Source: Lonicera japonica (Eukaryota > Streptophyta > Magnoliopsida > Dipsacales > Caprifoliaceae). From it: 64,000 nt of DNA. The position numbers and the translations under genes are program-made. Below the pieces are notes generated by a model. It searched no databases, had not been told where the DNA came from, and was given only the letters and a program-made list of their open reading frames with translations. The DNA lies in contig JAKCWG010000718.1 in NCBI GenBank assembly GCA_021464415.1, positions 372,001-436,000 of the forward strand, read 5' to 3'. Below are positions 46,690 through 58,698 of the stretch, one piece after another. Position 1 is the first letter of the stretch, and the number at the start of each line of letters is the position of its first letter.

Positions 46690-47165
46690 TGTTGTGCCAA
46701 ACCACTCACAACCGAGCACGACGCAACGTCGAGGGATCTCACAAGCCCAAATGGTTTACCCGAAAGAAGAATCGACACAAAAAAGTACACCAACAATAAA
46801 GAAATAGGAAATAAAGAAATAATTGCGCAAGACAAGGTTTTACCGTGGTGTCGGCGTAAACGCCACTAATCCACACATATGATAGCTTCTATTGATAATT
46901 GGGAACAAAGAGTGATTACAAGCACACACATAAATTTCTCACCAAAATTTAGCTCTCAACTCACTCTAGGCAAAAAAAACTAACTTATGCACAAATGAGC
47001 CAAAACTACACTTTAAAGCCAAAATCCTGGACCCATGATCGATCTTGGTATGCCCCATGATCGATCATGAAAGTGCACTGCCGCAAATATAAATACCATG
47101 ATCGATCATGGACATACCCATGATCGATCATGGTTCACCAAACTAAAGGAGAGCCAAACTTCTCA
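46690..47165 (-). repeat. Copia 5' LTR (minus orientation)
   Basis: 476 bp between TG and CA ends, next to the primer site. It holds four CCATGATCGATCATGG-type palindromes in its U3 part (about 47033-47131). Confidence 0.93.
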
Positions 47166-49737
47166 AAACATTAGATGTATCCAGAAGGGTAGCACCGAGC
47201 TGGCTACTTAATTACCAAGATCTATATGGGACATAGTGGAACTTTTTGACATAGTAATTTTTCCCAAGTATTTGGTGTTCTGGTGCAGAAACTGAAGAGG
47301 GCAATACATGTTGCGTCTTGTGAAGCGACTGTAAGGAGTTGGTTCGCATTGATTTTGTGTTGGGTTAAGATTGCTCAACTTATACCCTATTTGTTTATAG
47401 TCATAAATATTAAGTCTTGTGTCATGTATATAGCTGGTTGATGTTGCGTGCAACTCAGATTTTAATAGTGTCTAGCTGATTAACCTGTTTATGACTTGTA
47501 AGGCTTTACCCATGTTTGCTAACTCCATTTTATGTGAGTGTCGGCTCAGTGACTTTAATTACTGAAATTTGACAAGCTGTGATGGATCAAACATAACTCT
47601 TTCCTTTTACGTGTTGATGTTAAGAGGCAAGGACTATTGCCATTTCCTAATAAAATTTCACTCTAGTCCTTAACTAGAGTTTGGAAAAAGAAAAATTAAA
47701 TTGCATATAAACGAATGAATTATAGAACTTTGGGTGTCTTTGTGCCGTCATTTTTATTTTTGGCAGCATGTTATTGTTGCGTGAGTACAGTGGAAGAGTA
47801 ATAGGTGCAGTTTGGAGCTTTTATTCACTTATTAATTTTATATGTGAAATGTAACAAAATCAAATTCAAAGAAAATTTAGTTTTTCACCATTTCTTATCC
47901 AAAAAGAAATTTAGTGTTTCCTCACTGCTTATCCAAAAAGAAATTTAGTTTGCGGTGTTCCTTCGTTTAATGAGTTGTTGTAACCTAACTCCGCACAATT
48001 TCTTTGAACCCCAAGGGGAGAAATTGCGTTTGTTGTCCTTACATTTTCTTTAGATAAATGACAACCGTATCATGAAAGAGAACAAAGACCGGAGAAAAGG
48101 GGGAATAAAGGGGTTTTATTTTTTTATTTTTTTTTGGGGGGGAGGGGAGGGGGGGGGGGGGGGTGTTACCATTATCTTAAGTTATTTTTAAATGCACTTA
48201 TTCCATACTGCAAACAGGCCAATAATGTTAGGAAAAAGTTACAATTAATCAAAAGCGGTCACTGTAATGTCCATGGATCAAATTTTAACCGGATTATCCT
48301 ATATCTGATCTGATTTTTAAGAAAAATAATTCAATCCAATCTAATCTGATCCGATAATTCGATGGATTGTTAACAATCAAAACATCTTTGATTTTGTAAC
48401 CTTAATATCTCCAGTCCGATAATCCTATCCGAATTTTATGAAATAATTTTCTTTTTTTAACTACAGAAAAATAAATAAATAAATAATATAGCTTTGAACA
48501 ACAAACAATGAAATGAATTAAGAAAAGAAATCATAAAAAGAGGTAAATATCAGCCTAGACACTGTTTTTGTAGTAACAAAACAAATTAAAAACGAAAATG
48601 AGTGTTCCTAGTCACCAATGATCATTTTGTTCAGTCAACTTGATATATATACATTATATGTTGTAAATATAAAATATATACTGTATGACATCAAATTGGA
48701 TTAGATTTTTAGCTGATTAGATATGTCCAAATCCATATTCTATTCAATTGATTATCCAATTAGCATATTCGGATCATAATTGGATTATTAGATTGAAATT
48801 CTAAATCCATATCCAATAAAACACGTTGGATTCGGATTAAAATTTGATCCATTGGCAAGTCTAGCTGTCACCAATTCTAAAGATGGCAGATCATTTTATA
48901 ATCTTTTTTTTAAAAAAAAAATAAATTCACACATAATATAATAAGAGAAACTCAACAATCAACCCAAAAACAAAAACAACACAAAATCAATTTTTAGTTA
49001 AGCCGACGCTATTCAAATAATTTTTTTGACATTTATATAAAAAAGAGTCGTTTTTTCAAACTCGACTTGGGCCCCCAAACCTTGTGGCCGACCTTGTTTA
49101 TTACTAAACCACTACATAATCTTCTTTTACTTTTGTTTTAATTCCATGGATATAATTGTACATGCATTGTGTGTACTTGTAATTTCAATCAAAATAAAAC
49201 TTCATCTTTTACATAGATTTAAAATTATGTAGGTACAGTTGCTCGCGCATTGCTTGTGTTTCTATTCTAGTTGAGATGAGAGAATATATTTAAATGTGAT
49301 ATACTTCCTTGGTATAAAAAAAGAAAATACTATAACTTTTAATTTGGTACATTTTAATTGAAAAAATTAATTTCAACATAATAACTGATCAAATACACCA
49401 AACATTCTATTGTGTGATATAGTACGTTGATTACGTCTTATAGCGGAAATAAAAAAATTAGGATCCAGTCAACGAGTTTGAAATTTTTCTTTAGATGACA
49501 TCCCTCAACTTTTTTTTGTTAAACAACGTAGTCCTCGTAGATACTGTATTTTTTTTATGGAATGCTATCCATAACTACACATGACCAAAAACTAAAAAGA
49601 GCATGTTTACAAATATTAAAACAAAAATTATATGGAGAGAGAGAGAGAGAGATGTCTGCAACAAAATGCGAAGTTGTGGAAGTCCCAACCTTGCTAGGGA
49701 AGAGCTGTATATAAGCCGCCATGGTAAGCAATGGACT

Positions 49738-50639
49738 GCATGATACGAACCACGCCAACAACGTGGCGAAACCCGTAGCAAAGACGGTCCTAAGATCGTT
49801 TCTACAATTAGAATGGATGGAAAACCTTGACCCTTTGCTTATATGGAAGCAAAAACCTTGGTATAAGGAATAATTATGGATGGGGAAACCGCGACCCGAC
49901 ACCTATAAAGAGATGTGAACCTTGGTATATTGAAGACGCTACAATTGGATATGGAAGAGCCGATAGATAAGTCGGATGTGAACACCACGGAAAATTTCGA
50001 TAAGTTCGATAGTTCTTTAAGAATCAAGAGAATTAAAAACTCTCAAATTTTATTAATGAAACTCACACTTGATGCCTCCAAATGGAATGGGATGGGGAGG
50101 TATTTATAATTATTACAAAATACATCCAATAGTCTACATTCAATCCCACCAACTATGATCTAAGGGCTCACATTTACTTTCACCTACTACAAGTGACATA
50201 AGCAATGACATCATTAAAGACTTATGTAAGCGATTACATCATCGATGTATGATATAAACAATGACATTATCGATGCATGATGTAAGCAATGACATCATCA
50301 AGTAATAGTCAAAAATATTAATTTAAAACAACATAAAATAAAATAATTCTAATTATTCTGAGGCTTGAATTATGGAATTCTAGCCTAAAACTCGAGACAA
50401 ATGATCAACACCTTTAATGGGCCTCTATGAATTATCTTGAACCCATGTTGCTTCAACACCTTCAATGGGCCTCCATGAATTAGCTTGAGCCCATGTTGCT
50501 TGAATCAACCCATTAAGCGCTTCTTTGAATTTCTTTGCACGAGCTCTTGTAATCGGCCTTACGTGACGCGATCCCGGATCGTCTTTCCTAACCAGACTAA
50601 TGGATCCTCAACCCTTGAACTACGAATGTAGCAAGAACC
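49738..50639 (-). mobile_element. Gypsy 3'-end remnant with LTR-like DNA
   Basis: On the minus strand the stretch around 50580-50500 encodes RPITRARAKKFKEALNGLIQ, a C-terminal motif often seen in plant gypsy polyproteins, followed by two copies of a TGGGCTCAAG / AGGCCCATTGAAGG block and then LTR-like DNA to 49738 (CTTGGTATA and GATAAGTCGG words). It directly abuts the right end of the segmental duplication. Confidence 0.55.
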
Positions 50640-51240
50640 TTGGAATACGTCGAAAGATGGAAGGTGAAAACCTCAACCCAACGCTTAAAGAAGCGCGAAC
50701 TTCGGTATAATGAATGACGCCACAATCTAGTGTGGTTGCTAGATTGATAAGTCAAAAGCAATTGAATTAATTCAATTCAACATATTCAACATGTTCATAG
50801 AGAACACAAAGAGAAAACTCTCAATTTAATTAATCATCAAAACTCTTAATAATAAAACAATAATGTGCCTCCTTTAAATAGGAGTAAACAAAGCCTTACT
50901 CCTAATTCAAAAGAGAAAATATTTCCTATTTAGAAAAGGAAAATAATAACATCTAGAATAATCCTAATGCTATAAGGAAACTAATAAATACTCTAAAATA
51001 ATAAGAAAACTTATTCAAAAAGGAAGCTAGTAATCTAATTCCTAATTGAATAATAAAATAAGACAACTAAAATAGAATCCTAAATAATTAAGGAAATAAT
51101 ATAGGAGTCTTGAAATTCTATGGAATTTCTTTTGAATTTCCATGCTCTATCCTTGTAATTCATCATGTGTGGATCATCATTTGGAATGCCATGAATCATC
51201 ATGGTTGAATAGAAACTGAAGCTAGACCGAATCATATCAT
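50640..51240 (-). repeat. Gypsy 3' LTR of the non-autonomous element
   Basis: From about 50711 to 51240 it matches 58699-59235 at high identity (shared GTATAATGAATGACGCCACA, CATAATGTGCCTC-type words, and GGAATGCCATGAATCATCAT). The left part (50640-50710) matches the LTR end at 39540-39606 in reverse complement. Exact ends were not fixed. Confidence 0.7.
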
Positions 51241-51313
51241 ACCCCTTTTCTTTAAGAAGATTCGTCCTCGAATCTTTGCTAAGCATTGTTTGATTTAACC
51301 CGCATCTTCCAAT

Positions 51314-52093
51314 TTACTGCTTGGCCTTTTTTGACAAACGGAATTCATCGAACTTGAGGCCATGTTTCAACTCGATTATCTTTAGTTCATTGAAGAAACT
51401 TCCCGGCAGATGATTCGGATGGGAATCATACTTGTTCACTCCAATAAAATCAACATGCTCCACTGCATCAACTTTTAAAATACTTTCCTTTTGTAACTTC
51501 ATTTGATCTTCATGAGCTTGTACTTGCGGTTCTTCAATTTGCAGTATAACTTTTTCATCTCTTCTTCTCGCAAACTTGGAACTACGTACACATTCAACCC
51601 ACAACTCGCCTTTTTCAGCCGTTACTTCAATTTCCTCGATCTCGTCAGTTTCTGGCTTATTCTCTAATGGCAGACTAGATATGGCTCGTTCCTCTTCTTT
51701 TTTCAATTGATTTGGTTCGCCAAAAGATGTATTCGGACTGTGACTTGGCTCTAGGCTTCCTCTCTTCTTAGACTGCTCATAGGCTTCGGTAAACATCTTC
51801 TCAAACCTACGAATAAATCTATCATTAAACAAAGAAACATTCTTCTTGCTACTACCCATGTTGTTGTCTCGAACCCGACTTTCTCTAATTTCACCACCAT
51901 GTCTTCTATTAGTAACAACCGAATCCCATTCATCTTCAAATTTAACTTTACGATGCTGACTTTTCAATTTCTCTTTAAGAGCTTTATTCAACTGCATGCG
52001 CCGTTCAATCTCTAATTGTGTTAATCGCGCACTATCGCGTTTTATTTCCTCTTGAAGCCACCTTTCTCCATATTCAAAGTTTAGACAAGACAT
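51314..52093 (-). CDS. Gag-derived ORF of a non-autonomous gypsy element
   Basis: 259 codons. The N-terminal third is highly charged and probably coiled-coil (DSARLTQLEIERRMQLNKAL). Short blocks match the larger gypsy element at 58699-64000, but from places far apart: DEWDSVVTNRRHGGEIRESR resembles its gag N-terminus, SLEPSHSPNTSFGEPNQLKK resembles a region just before its zinc knuckle, and HEDQMKLQKES resembles a segment after its protease. There is no gag core, zinc knuckle, protease or pol. The protein looks like a shortened gag-pol fusion kept in one open frame. Its role is unknown; packaging by proteins of the larger element is a guess. Confidence 0.6.
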   Translation of the reverse strand: MSCLNFEYGERWLQEEIKRDSARLTQLEIERRMQLNKALKEKLKSQHRKVKFEDEWDSVVTNRRHGGEIRESRVRDNNMGSSKKNVSLFNDRFIRRFEKMFTEAYEQSKKRGSLEPSHSPNTSFGEPNQLKKEEERAISSLPLENKPETDEIEEIEVTAEKGELWVECVRSSKFARRRDEKVILQIEEPQVQAHEDQMKLQKESILKVDAVEHVDFIGVNKYDSHPNHLPGSFFNELKIIELKHGLKFDEFRLSKKAKQ

Positions 52094-52990
52094 ACTTGTT
52101 GCAAAACAAAGATTAGTGCAATAAAGATAATTCTCACCACACTCCCTTACGTGTATCGCTTAAAGATATGTCACTCTTCTTTTACCGCTCGTGTTTGTCA
52201 CTCAAAATATTGATATACTCACAATTTTCTCTTTGGAACTCCAAAACAAGTTGAATAATATGAATATCACAAGTTCTCAACAACCAATCACACACTCAAC
52301 AATTAGATCGAGCGCCTTCACAATGTAATACTAAGGACTCAAGAAACCAAATTCTAGCAATATTAATGAGCAAAATGAATTTCTAGAATTGCTAGAGTAT
52401 GCAAAGCGGAGTTTTAAAGAACAAAACAAGTAACAAGTCCTAGTTGATAAAGCAATTCAAAGTTCCCATGGATATCTAAAATTCCCAAGAAAAATTGAAA
52501 ATTTAAGAACAACTCTCAAGATCAAAACCCCACGATATGGATGTAATAATGATTATGCAAGCTTAAGAATTTTAGAGACCCTTACAATCGAATTAATGTA
52601 GCGAATTCATAATCAAACCCAATGGAAGAATAATATATGAATTTCTAGGGCTCTACAATAAATCTTGACTTTCAACAATAATGCAATTCATTAACTAGGA
52701 TTTTCTAATGAACAATTCAATCTTTAAGTTGAAACAACTAACCCCTATACATAATAATCGAACCTATTTTTTTTAAAAAAATTACTATTCATCGCAAAAT
52801 CACTATTCACCGCAAAAGCACTGTTCACATCAGAAATCACTGTTCACGGCACTGTTCATTCGTGTTTTTTTTTCAGAATTTATAAACCCCAAAACATATT
52901 TTTTGGAATAAGATTTACAAGAATGAAAACTGAGGGTTTCAAGAATCAACTACGAAATTGAAAAAAAAAAAGAAACAAAAGATAGAAAAC
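52094..52990 (-). other. Leader of the non-autonomous gypsy element
   Basis: Non-coding DNA upstream of the ORF, resembling 63770-64000 (CTCCCTTACGTGT against CTCCCTCACGTGT). It has a run of AAATCACTGTTCAC-type repeats near 52790-52860. The 5' LTR expected to its right is not there; copia-type sequence begins near 52990-53030. Confidence 0.5.
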
Positions 52991-53029
52991 CTGGATAGAA
53001 AAGTCCACTTGTGTTGATCTTGTTTTGAG

Positions 53030-53175
53030 TTATATTTTACATTCAGGGGGAGTCTGTTGGGTGGATAGATCTTGTTTTGATCGAGAACGGATAGGCTAGG
53101 ATGTGTTGGTCGAGAGTATGCCAAATGGTAGATTCTTATATTGGTTTTTGTCTCGAAATGTCCAAAGGGGGAGAT
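53030..53175 (+). mobile_element. Copia 3' internal end with polypurine tract
   Basis: Contains TTCAGGGGGAGTCTG and ends CCAAAGGGGGAGAT directly before TGTAAGTGCC, a layout typical of the 3' non-coding end of copia elements. No coding remains upstream. Confidence 0.55.
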
Positions 53176-53723
53176 TGTAAGTGCCATTCCTCGGCTGCAA
53201 TTTTTTTGGAGCATTTCAAGTCAAAAAAGTCCTTCGTTCGTGTCTAGAATTGCACACCCTTCGGTCTTATTTTTCTAAGTCTCGGTATTATTTTTTGAGC
53301 GTTGAAGCTGTGTTCGAAAAGCGAGAATTGCGGAGATAAAATTCAGGTATTAATTTTATTTTTTTATCCGCTTATTTTTTTTATAAGTTCCATAATTTCT
53401 AAAAAAATGGATTTCATTTTTTTAAAACTTAAGTGTGTTTTTAATGAGCTTATTCCATGTGAATAGCAAGCTTATTGTTTTAGTTGATTGGCTAATATTT
53501 TTGTATCCACATGTGTTCTCTCTTTTTCCTTTTTAGCCGTGGACAACAAACACACATATATGCTTTTACTTTTTCTCTTTAGTTATTTTGAGCCCTTGGA
53601 TTAAATAAATCGTGGCCTTTGATTGTTTAAGCATATATATATATATATATATTTTTTCTTTCTCATTGAGCCCTAGACAATTTGAGAGCAGCAGCAAAAC
53701 CCCCGAGCCCTTCTCTTCTTCAT

Positions 53724-53761
<38 letters not shown>

Positions 53762-55067
53762 AGAAAAATTAAAGAACTCAAGTTCTTGGTTAGATTTTTT
53801 CATGTTTTAATCTAGAGATTGTTTTAGATTGATTGATATATTTTTTCTCATCTTGAGAGAAATTTTTGGTTTAGTTTGTATTCGAATTTTTTAGGGGTTT
53901 TTGGAGTTCGAATTTTGGGGATTTTCGGAGTTAAAGATCTGAATCTTCATCATTCTTTTGGCTGTGTGTTACTTGGAATTTTGGCTATGCTTGGTGCTGT
54001 GTCTACCTGCTGGTGTATGTTTTTTTTTGCCGTGTGGATCTGTGGATCTACTTCTCATTTCTTGCAGATTTTCTTCATCATTTCGGGTACTATTTTTCTA
54101 ATTCTGTTCTTGTTATTATGTACTCAATATTTAATTAATTTGTTGCAATTTTCGCTGCATTGAATCTGTTCTTAATCTGTTTTAAGATCTAAGAATTAGT
54201 TGCTCTTATACTCGAAGTTTGGTATGATTTGAGTGGACAAATTTGATACTATTTGCTTCTGAAATTTTTTGAATAGAAGTTGTTTTTTTGGACTATTTTT
54301 TATTGATTACTGCTGTGTATTATTCCTGCCAAAATAGTCCATAAAATCTGTTTTTACTGCTGCGAATTAATTGTGTTTATTGCTGCCATTGTTGCTGTTT
54401 TTCTATTGCTGTTTTTGTTGCGTAAAACAATGTTCTGTACTAATTTTTAAAGTTGTCTTTATGCTGAAAAATTTGCGTATTAGTGTTACAAAAATCTGTT
54501 TTTAAGGGATGTTTTTATTGTCCATTGCTGAGTAGAAATATATTAGTTTAATGCTTGCATATCTGAGAAATTACTAGATGAATTTGATATGTGTTTTGAT
54601 TAGAAATCTAGTATACATATTATGTTTTTGGGAGGATTGTTTATTGAATAATTTGTGAATTTAGTTTGTGTATTTCTAATTGAAGATTGGCTTACAATTT
54701 ATTTGTAAAAATTCTTTTGAAACTATTTGAGTTTTTCAAAGCTAGAACTTATGGAATTCTTTCTTGACTGATCTTATTGTTGTTGATTGATTCTTGTTGA
54801 GGCTATCTCGAATAGTGTACTATTATTGGTTTGGTTTGTGAATTTTTATTGAGTCTGCTTGGTGAGGGAAGTGTGTACCCTTGGTATTGTACGGGTGTGT
54901 GCATTAGGGTCATTGTATTCCTTTTGTCCGTGTAAAACTCATGTAAAAACTTTTTAAATAGTGGATTTGTTCTGAGGTAGGGTGCCTCCGTGGATGTTTC
55001 TCTCATGTTGAGAGTTTACTACGTAAAAACCCTTGTGTTGTGATTGATTGGTTAATTTTCTATTTTA
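53176..55067 (+). repeat. Inverted repeat, left arm: copia-LTR-like sequence (1.9 kb)
   Basis: Begins TGTAAGTGCC after a polypurine tract. It has a TATA-like (TA)n at about 53635-53655, a (TC)n tract at about 53728-53757, and ends with a GTGGATGTTTCTCTCATGTT and CTACGTAAAAACCCTTGTG region typical of copia LTR 3' parts. It is the near-perfect reverse complement of 55243-58689 without the inserted solo LTR. The end lacks a clear CA, so the exact LTR end is uncertain. Confidence 0.75.
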
Positions 55068-55242
55068 GTTCATTAATTGCATTAATATCACAAAAGTTTT
55101 CAAGAATTTTGAAAAACTAAATAAGTGTTTCATAAAATTCAATTTCTACACTCTTGAAAAGTAAACTTCTAGTTTATTTTTAATTTTGGATTATCCATTG
55201 TGGGAATTTTAAGAGTATGTCAAATGAAATGGTAGACTCTTA
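55068..55242. other. Inverted-repeat spacer
   Basis: 175 bp of AT-rich sequence between the arms. It includes GAGTATGTCAAATGAAATGG, similar to GAGAGTATGCCAAATGG at 53113 just left of the left arm. Confidence 0.6.
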
Positions 55243-58200
55243 TAAAATAGAAAATTAACCAATCAATCACAACACAAGGGTTTTTTACGTGGTAAACTCT
55301 CAACGTGAGAGAAACATCCACGGAGGCACCCTACCTCAGAACAAATCCACTATTTAAAAAATTTTTACAAGAGTTTTACACGGACAAAAGGAATACAAGG
55401 ACCCTAATGCACACACCCGTACAATACCAAGGGTACACACTTCCCTCACCAAGCCGACTCGACAAAACTCACAAACCAAACCAATAATAGTAGACTATCC
55501 GAGATAACCTCAACAAGAATCAATCAACAACAGTAAGCTCAGTCAAGAAAGAATTCCATAAGTTCCAGCTTTGAAAAACTCAAATAGTTTTAAAAGAATT
55601 TTTACAAATAAATTGTGAGCCAATCTTCAATCAGAAATACACAAACTAAATTCACAGATTATTCAATAAACAATCCTCCCAAAAACAGAATATGTATACT
55701 ATATTTCTAATCAAAACACATATCAAATTCATCTAGTAATTTCTCAGATATGCAAGCATTAAACTAATAGATTTCTACTCAGCAATGGACATTAAAAATA
55801 GCCCTTATAAACAGATTTTCTGCAGCACTAATACGCAGATTTTTCAGCACAAAGACAGCTTTAAAAATTAGCACAGAACAGTGTTTTACGCAGCAAAAAT
55901 AGTAGTAGAAAAATAGCAACAATGGCAGCAATAAACACAATTAATTTGCAGCAATAAAAACAGATTTTATGGACTGTTTTGGCAGCAATAATACACAGCA
56001 GTAATCAATAAAAAACAATCCAAAAAAATAGCTTATATTCAAGAATTTTTAGAAGCAAATAGTATCAAATTTGTCCACTCAAATCATACCAAACTTCGAG
56101 TATAAGAGCAATTAATTCTCAGATCTCAAAACAGATTAAGAACGGATTCAATACAGCAAAAATAGCAACAAATTAATCAAATCTTGAGTGCACAATAACA
56201 AAAGGAGAATTAGAAAACTAGTACCCGAAATGATGAAGAAAATTCACAAGAAATGAGAACTAGATCCACAGATCCACACGACAGAAAAAACATACACCAG
56301 CGAGTAGACACAGCACCAAGTATAGCCAAAATTCCGAGTAACACACAGCCAAAAGAATGATGAAGATTTAGATCTGTTGGTCGGATAACAACCCTAGAGG
56401 GGGTGAATAGGGTTTTAAAAACTTAATGCGGAATTAAAACGTTTTTAAAATATTTAAGCAAAGCAACTTAGCTAAGCAACAATATCAAGAAAATAATAAA
56501 CTTCAAGTAATCAATCCCAAGACAAGCAACTAAGCAATCTCAAAATACAAGTAATAATATTGCAATAAAAAGAGCGCTTGAGTTTAGAAAGATTAAACCA
56601 ATTTGAAACTCGAGACTTTCTGTCCTCACAGTTCGGTTTCCTAAACCATACGTCCGCGCTCGGTTAGTTCTCGAGAATTTTTACTATTCAATCTTCTTCG
56701 GGTGAAGATCAAACCTTAATACAAATGTTTCTATGCACACAACACTCACAATGTAGCTATACCATCTACACTTCTCACAAGATATACTCTCTTACTCTTC
56801 AAAGAGACAAACTATCTTTTAAAATGAATAATGAATTATTTGTGGTGATACATACCAATACAATAACTCTCAAGTGTATTTGAAGATTACAAATGAAGCT
56901 CACACTAGAGTTATCAAGATTGATCAAAATATATAGCTCAAAAGATGTAAGATTGATCAAAATGTGTTCTTGAATCTTTGTATATTTGAATATATGAATA
57001 ATAGAGTATTAGAATGATTCAAGGTATGTTAAAACATGTCTAGGACCTCATATATATAGCTTGCAAAACCATATGGCCGTTGGGGATGATTAAGAAAGGT
57101 TTTGGGTCAAAGGTATACATTTTCAAACTTTCCAACAGTTAGTTTTGACAAAAAATTCAAATTTGTTTTGATAATTTCTCACAATTTGACCGTGGGATCA
57201 TGCTCAAATTTTATTCAAAAGTGCTAAGAGATGTTGGCTAACTACTGTAAAATTTTCAAAATGATCAAAGTTCGGGAAGACCTCCATCTTACCGTTAGAT
57301 CAAAACTGTGCGAAAATTGAGCGAATTTTAAATGTAAAATAAAAACATTTTTGCAATTTAACAATTTAGTTTCAAATACAATTCTAATGATTTGTGAACC
57401 TTAGAGATATGTTTCTAAGATACCTATTTTTATTAGAGCTTAAAATATGATCATTTAAAATTAATATGAATTTATTTTGAAACTTGGTCTTTGTAAAATG
57501 ATGTTTTTCAAATAAATTCAATTTCAAGCTTATTTGAATCAATCTTTAAAATATGCATTAATACATTTGAGCTATAAGGATTTGATCAATAAAGTAACTT
57601 TACATAAATCTTAGGCACTCACTCAATTACTGAATTAACGAGTCTTCGAATGTTTGATTTGTTTCTTCGGATTGATCTTCATTTGAAACTTTTTTTCTTG
57701 AAGCTTTTCATATAGTCTTTTGATCATTTGTGCTTCATGATTTGCATTGAGAGATTTGATTTTCCTTGTCTTGTCCAATGATCGAATAGTAAAAGATTGA
57801 TCATTGTCATGTTTTTCTTGAATTTTTCAGGTAAATGAACTGTATACTTATATCAAGAAACATGTTAAATTACACATGATTGATTTATTGTTATTATCAA
57901 AATAAGATTAAGACCTTAGGTCAACAAGGTCTTTAACTCTGAAAATCCCTAAAATTCGAACTCCAAAAACCCCAAAAAAATTCGAATACAAACTAAACCA
58001 AAAATCTCTCTCAAGATGAGAAGAAATATATCAATCAATCTAAAACAATCTCTAGATTAAAACATGAAAAAAATCTAACTAAGAACTTGAGTTCTTTAAT
58101 TTTTCTAGAGAGAGAACCGAGAGAGAGAAGAAGAAGAAGAAAAGAAGGGCTCGGGGTTTTTTGTGTAAAGCTGCTGCTGCTCTCAAATTGTCTAGGGCTC

Positions 58201-58689
58201 AATGAGAAAGAAAGAAAAATATATATATATATGCTTAAACAATCAGAGGCCATGATTTATTTAATCCAAGGGCTCAAAATAACTAAAGAGGAAAAGTAAA
58301 AGCATATATGTGTGTTTGCTGTCCACGGCTAAAGATGAAAAAGATAGAACACATGTGGATACAAATATATTAGCCAATCAACTAAAACAATAAGCTTGCT
58401 GTTCACATGGAACAAGCTCATTAAAAACACACTTAAGTTTTAAAAAATAAAATCCATTTTTTTAAAAATTATGGAACTTATAAAAAAATAGAAGCGGATA
58501 AAAAAATAAAATTAATACCTGAATTTTATCTCCGCAATTCTCGCTTCTCGGACACAGCTTCAACGCTCAAAAAATAATAACGAGACTCAGAAAAATAAGA
58601 CCAAGAGGTGTGCAATTCAAGACACGAACGAAGGGCTTTATTGACTCGAAATGCTTCAAAAAAATTGCAGCCGAAGAATGGCACTTACA
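55243..58689 (-). repeat. Inverted repeat, right arm (copia-LTR-like, interrupted)
   Basis: Reverse complement of the left arm, from TAAAATAGAAAATTAACC to GGCACTTACA. Without the 1557 bp of inserted solo LTR and target duplication its length is 1890 bp, against 1892 bp for the left arm. Confidence 0.8.
56375..57926 (+). mobile_element. Solo LTR inserted in the right arm
   Basis: 1552 bp from TGTTGGTCGGATAAC to CTTAGGTCAACA, with the CCCTAGAGGGGGTGAATAGG motif common in plant copia LTRs. Flanked by AGATC (56370-56374) and AGGTC (57927-57931), a 5-bp target duplication with one change; the left arm has the intact empty site. Strand follows the TGTTGG...CAACA reading and is not otherwise proven. 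Confidence 0.75.
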
Positions 58690-58698
58690 AAATGGTCT

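Larger units (their letters stand above)
42002..47165 (-). mobile_element. Complete Ty1/copia retrotransposon
   Basis: 5164 bp bounded by two 476-bp LTRs and flanked by AAACA on both sides (41997-42001 and 47166-47170). Reading on the minus strand it has a 5' LTR, primer site, gag-protease, integrase, reverse transcriptase-RNase H, polypurine tract and 3' LTR. The LTRs differ at about 13 sites by eye. The single polyprotein frame has in-frame stops at 45394-45396, 44653-44655 and 44212-44214 and a frame change near 43855, so it is now inactive. Confidence 0.95.
40454..49737. repeat. Segmental duplication, copy 2, split by a copia element
   Basis: Matches 3144-6886 in the same orientation. 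The parts are 40454-42001 and 47166-49737. It is interrupted by the copia element 42002-47165 and carries about 440 bp (about 41510-41940) absent from copy 1. The left end abuts a gypsy pol remnant and the right end abuts another gypsy remnant, so copy 2 now lies between retrotransposon pieces. A long poly-G tract at about 48136-48165 replaces the shorter one of copy 1. Confidence 0.88.

Noticed and set aside
53566..53815. Short open frames on both strands around the CT/GA repeat, and the equivalents at 58035-58299
   Set aside because: They arise from the (TC)n and (TA)n low-complexity tracts, which stay open in several frames.
53876..54163. 95-codon hydrophobic open frame
   Set aside because: It lies in the T-rich copia-LTR-like arm, has no recognised domain, and is not kept as an open frame in the opposite arm.
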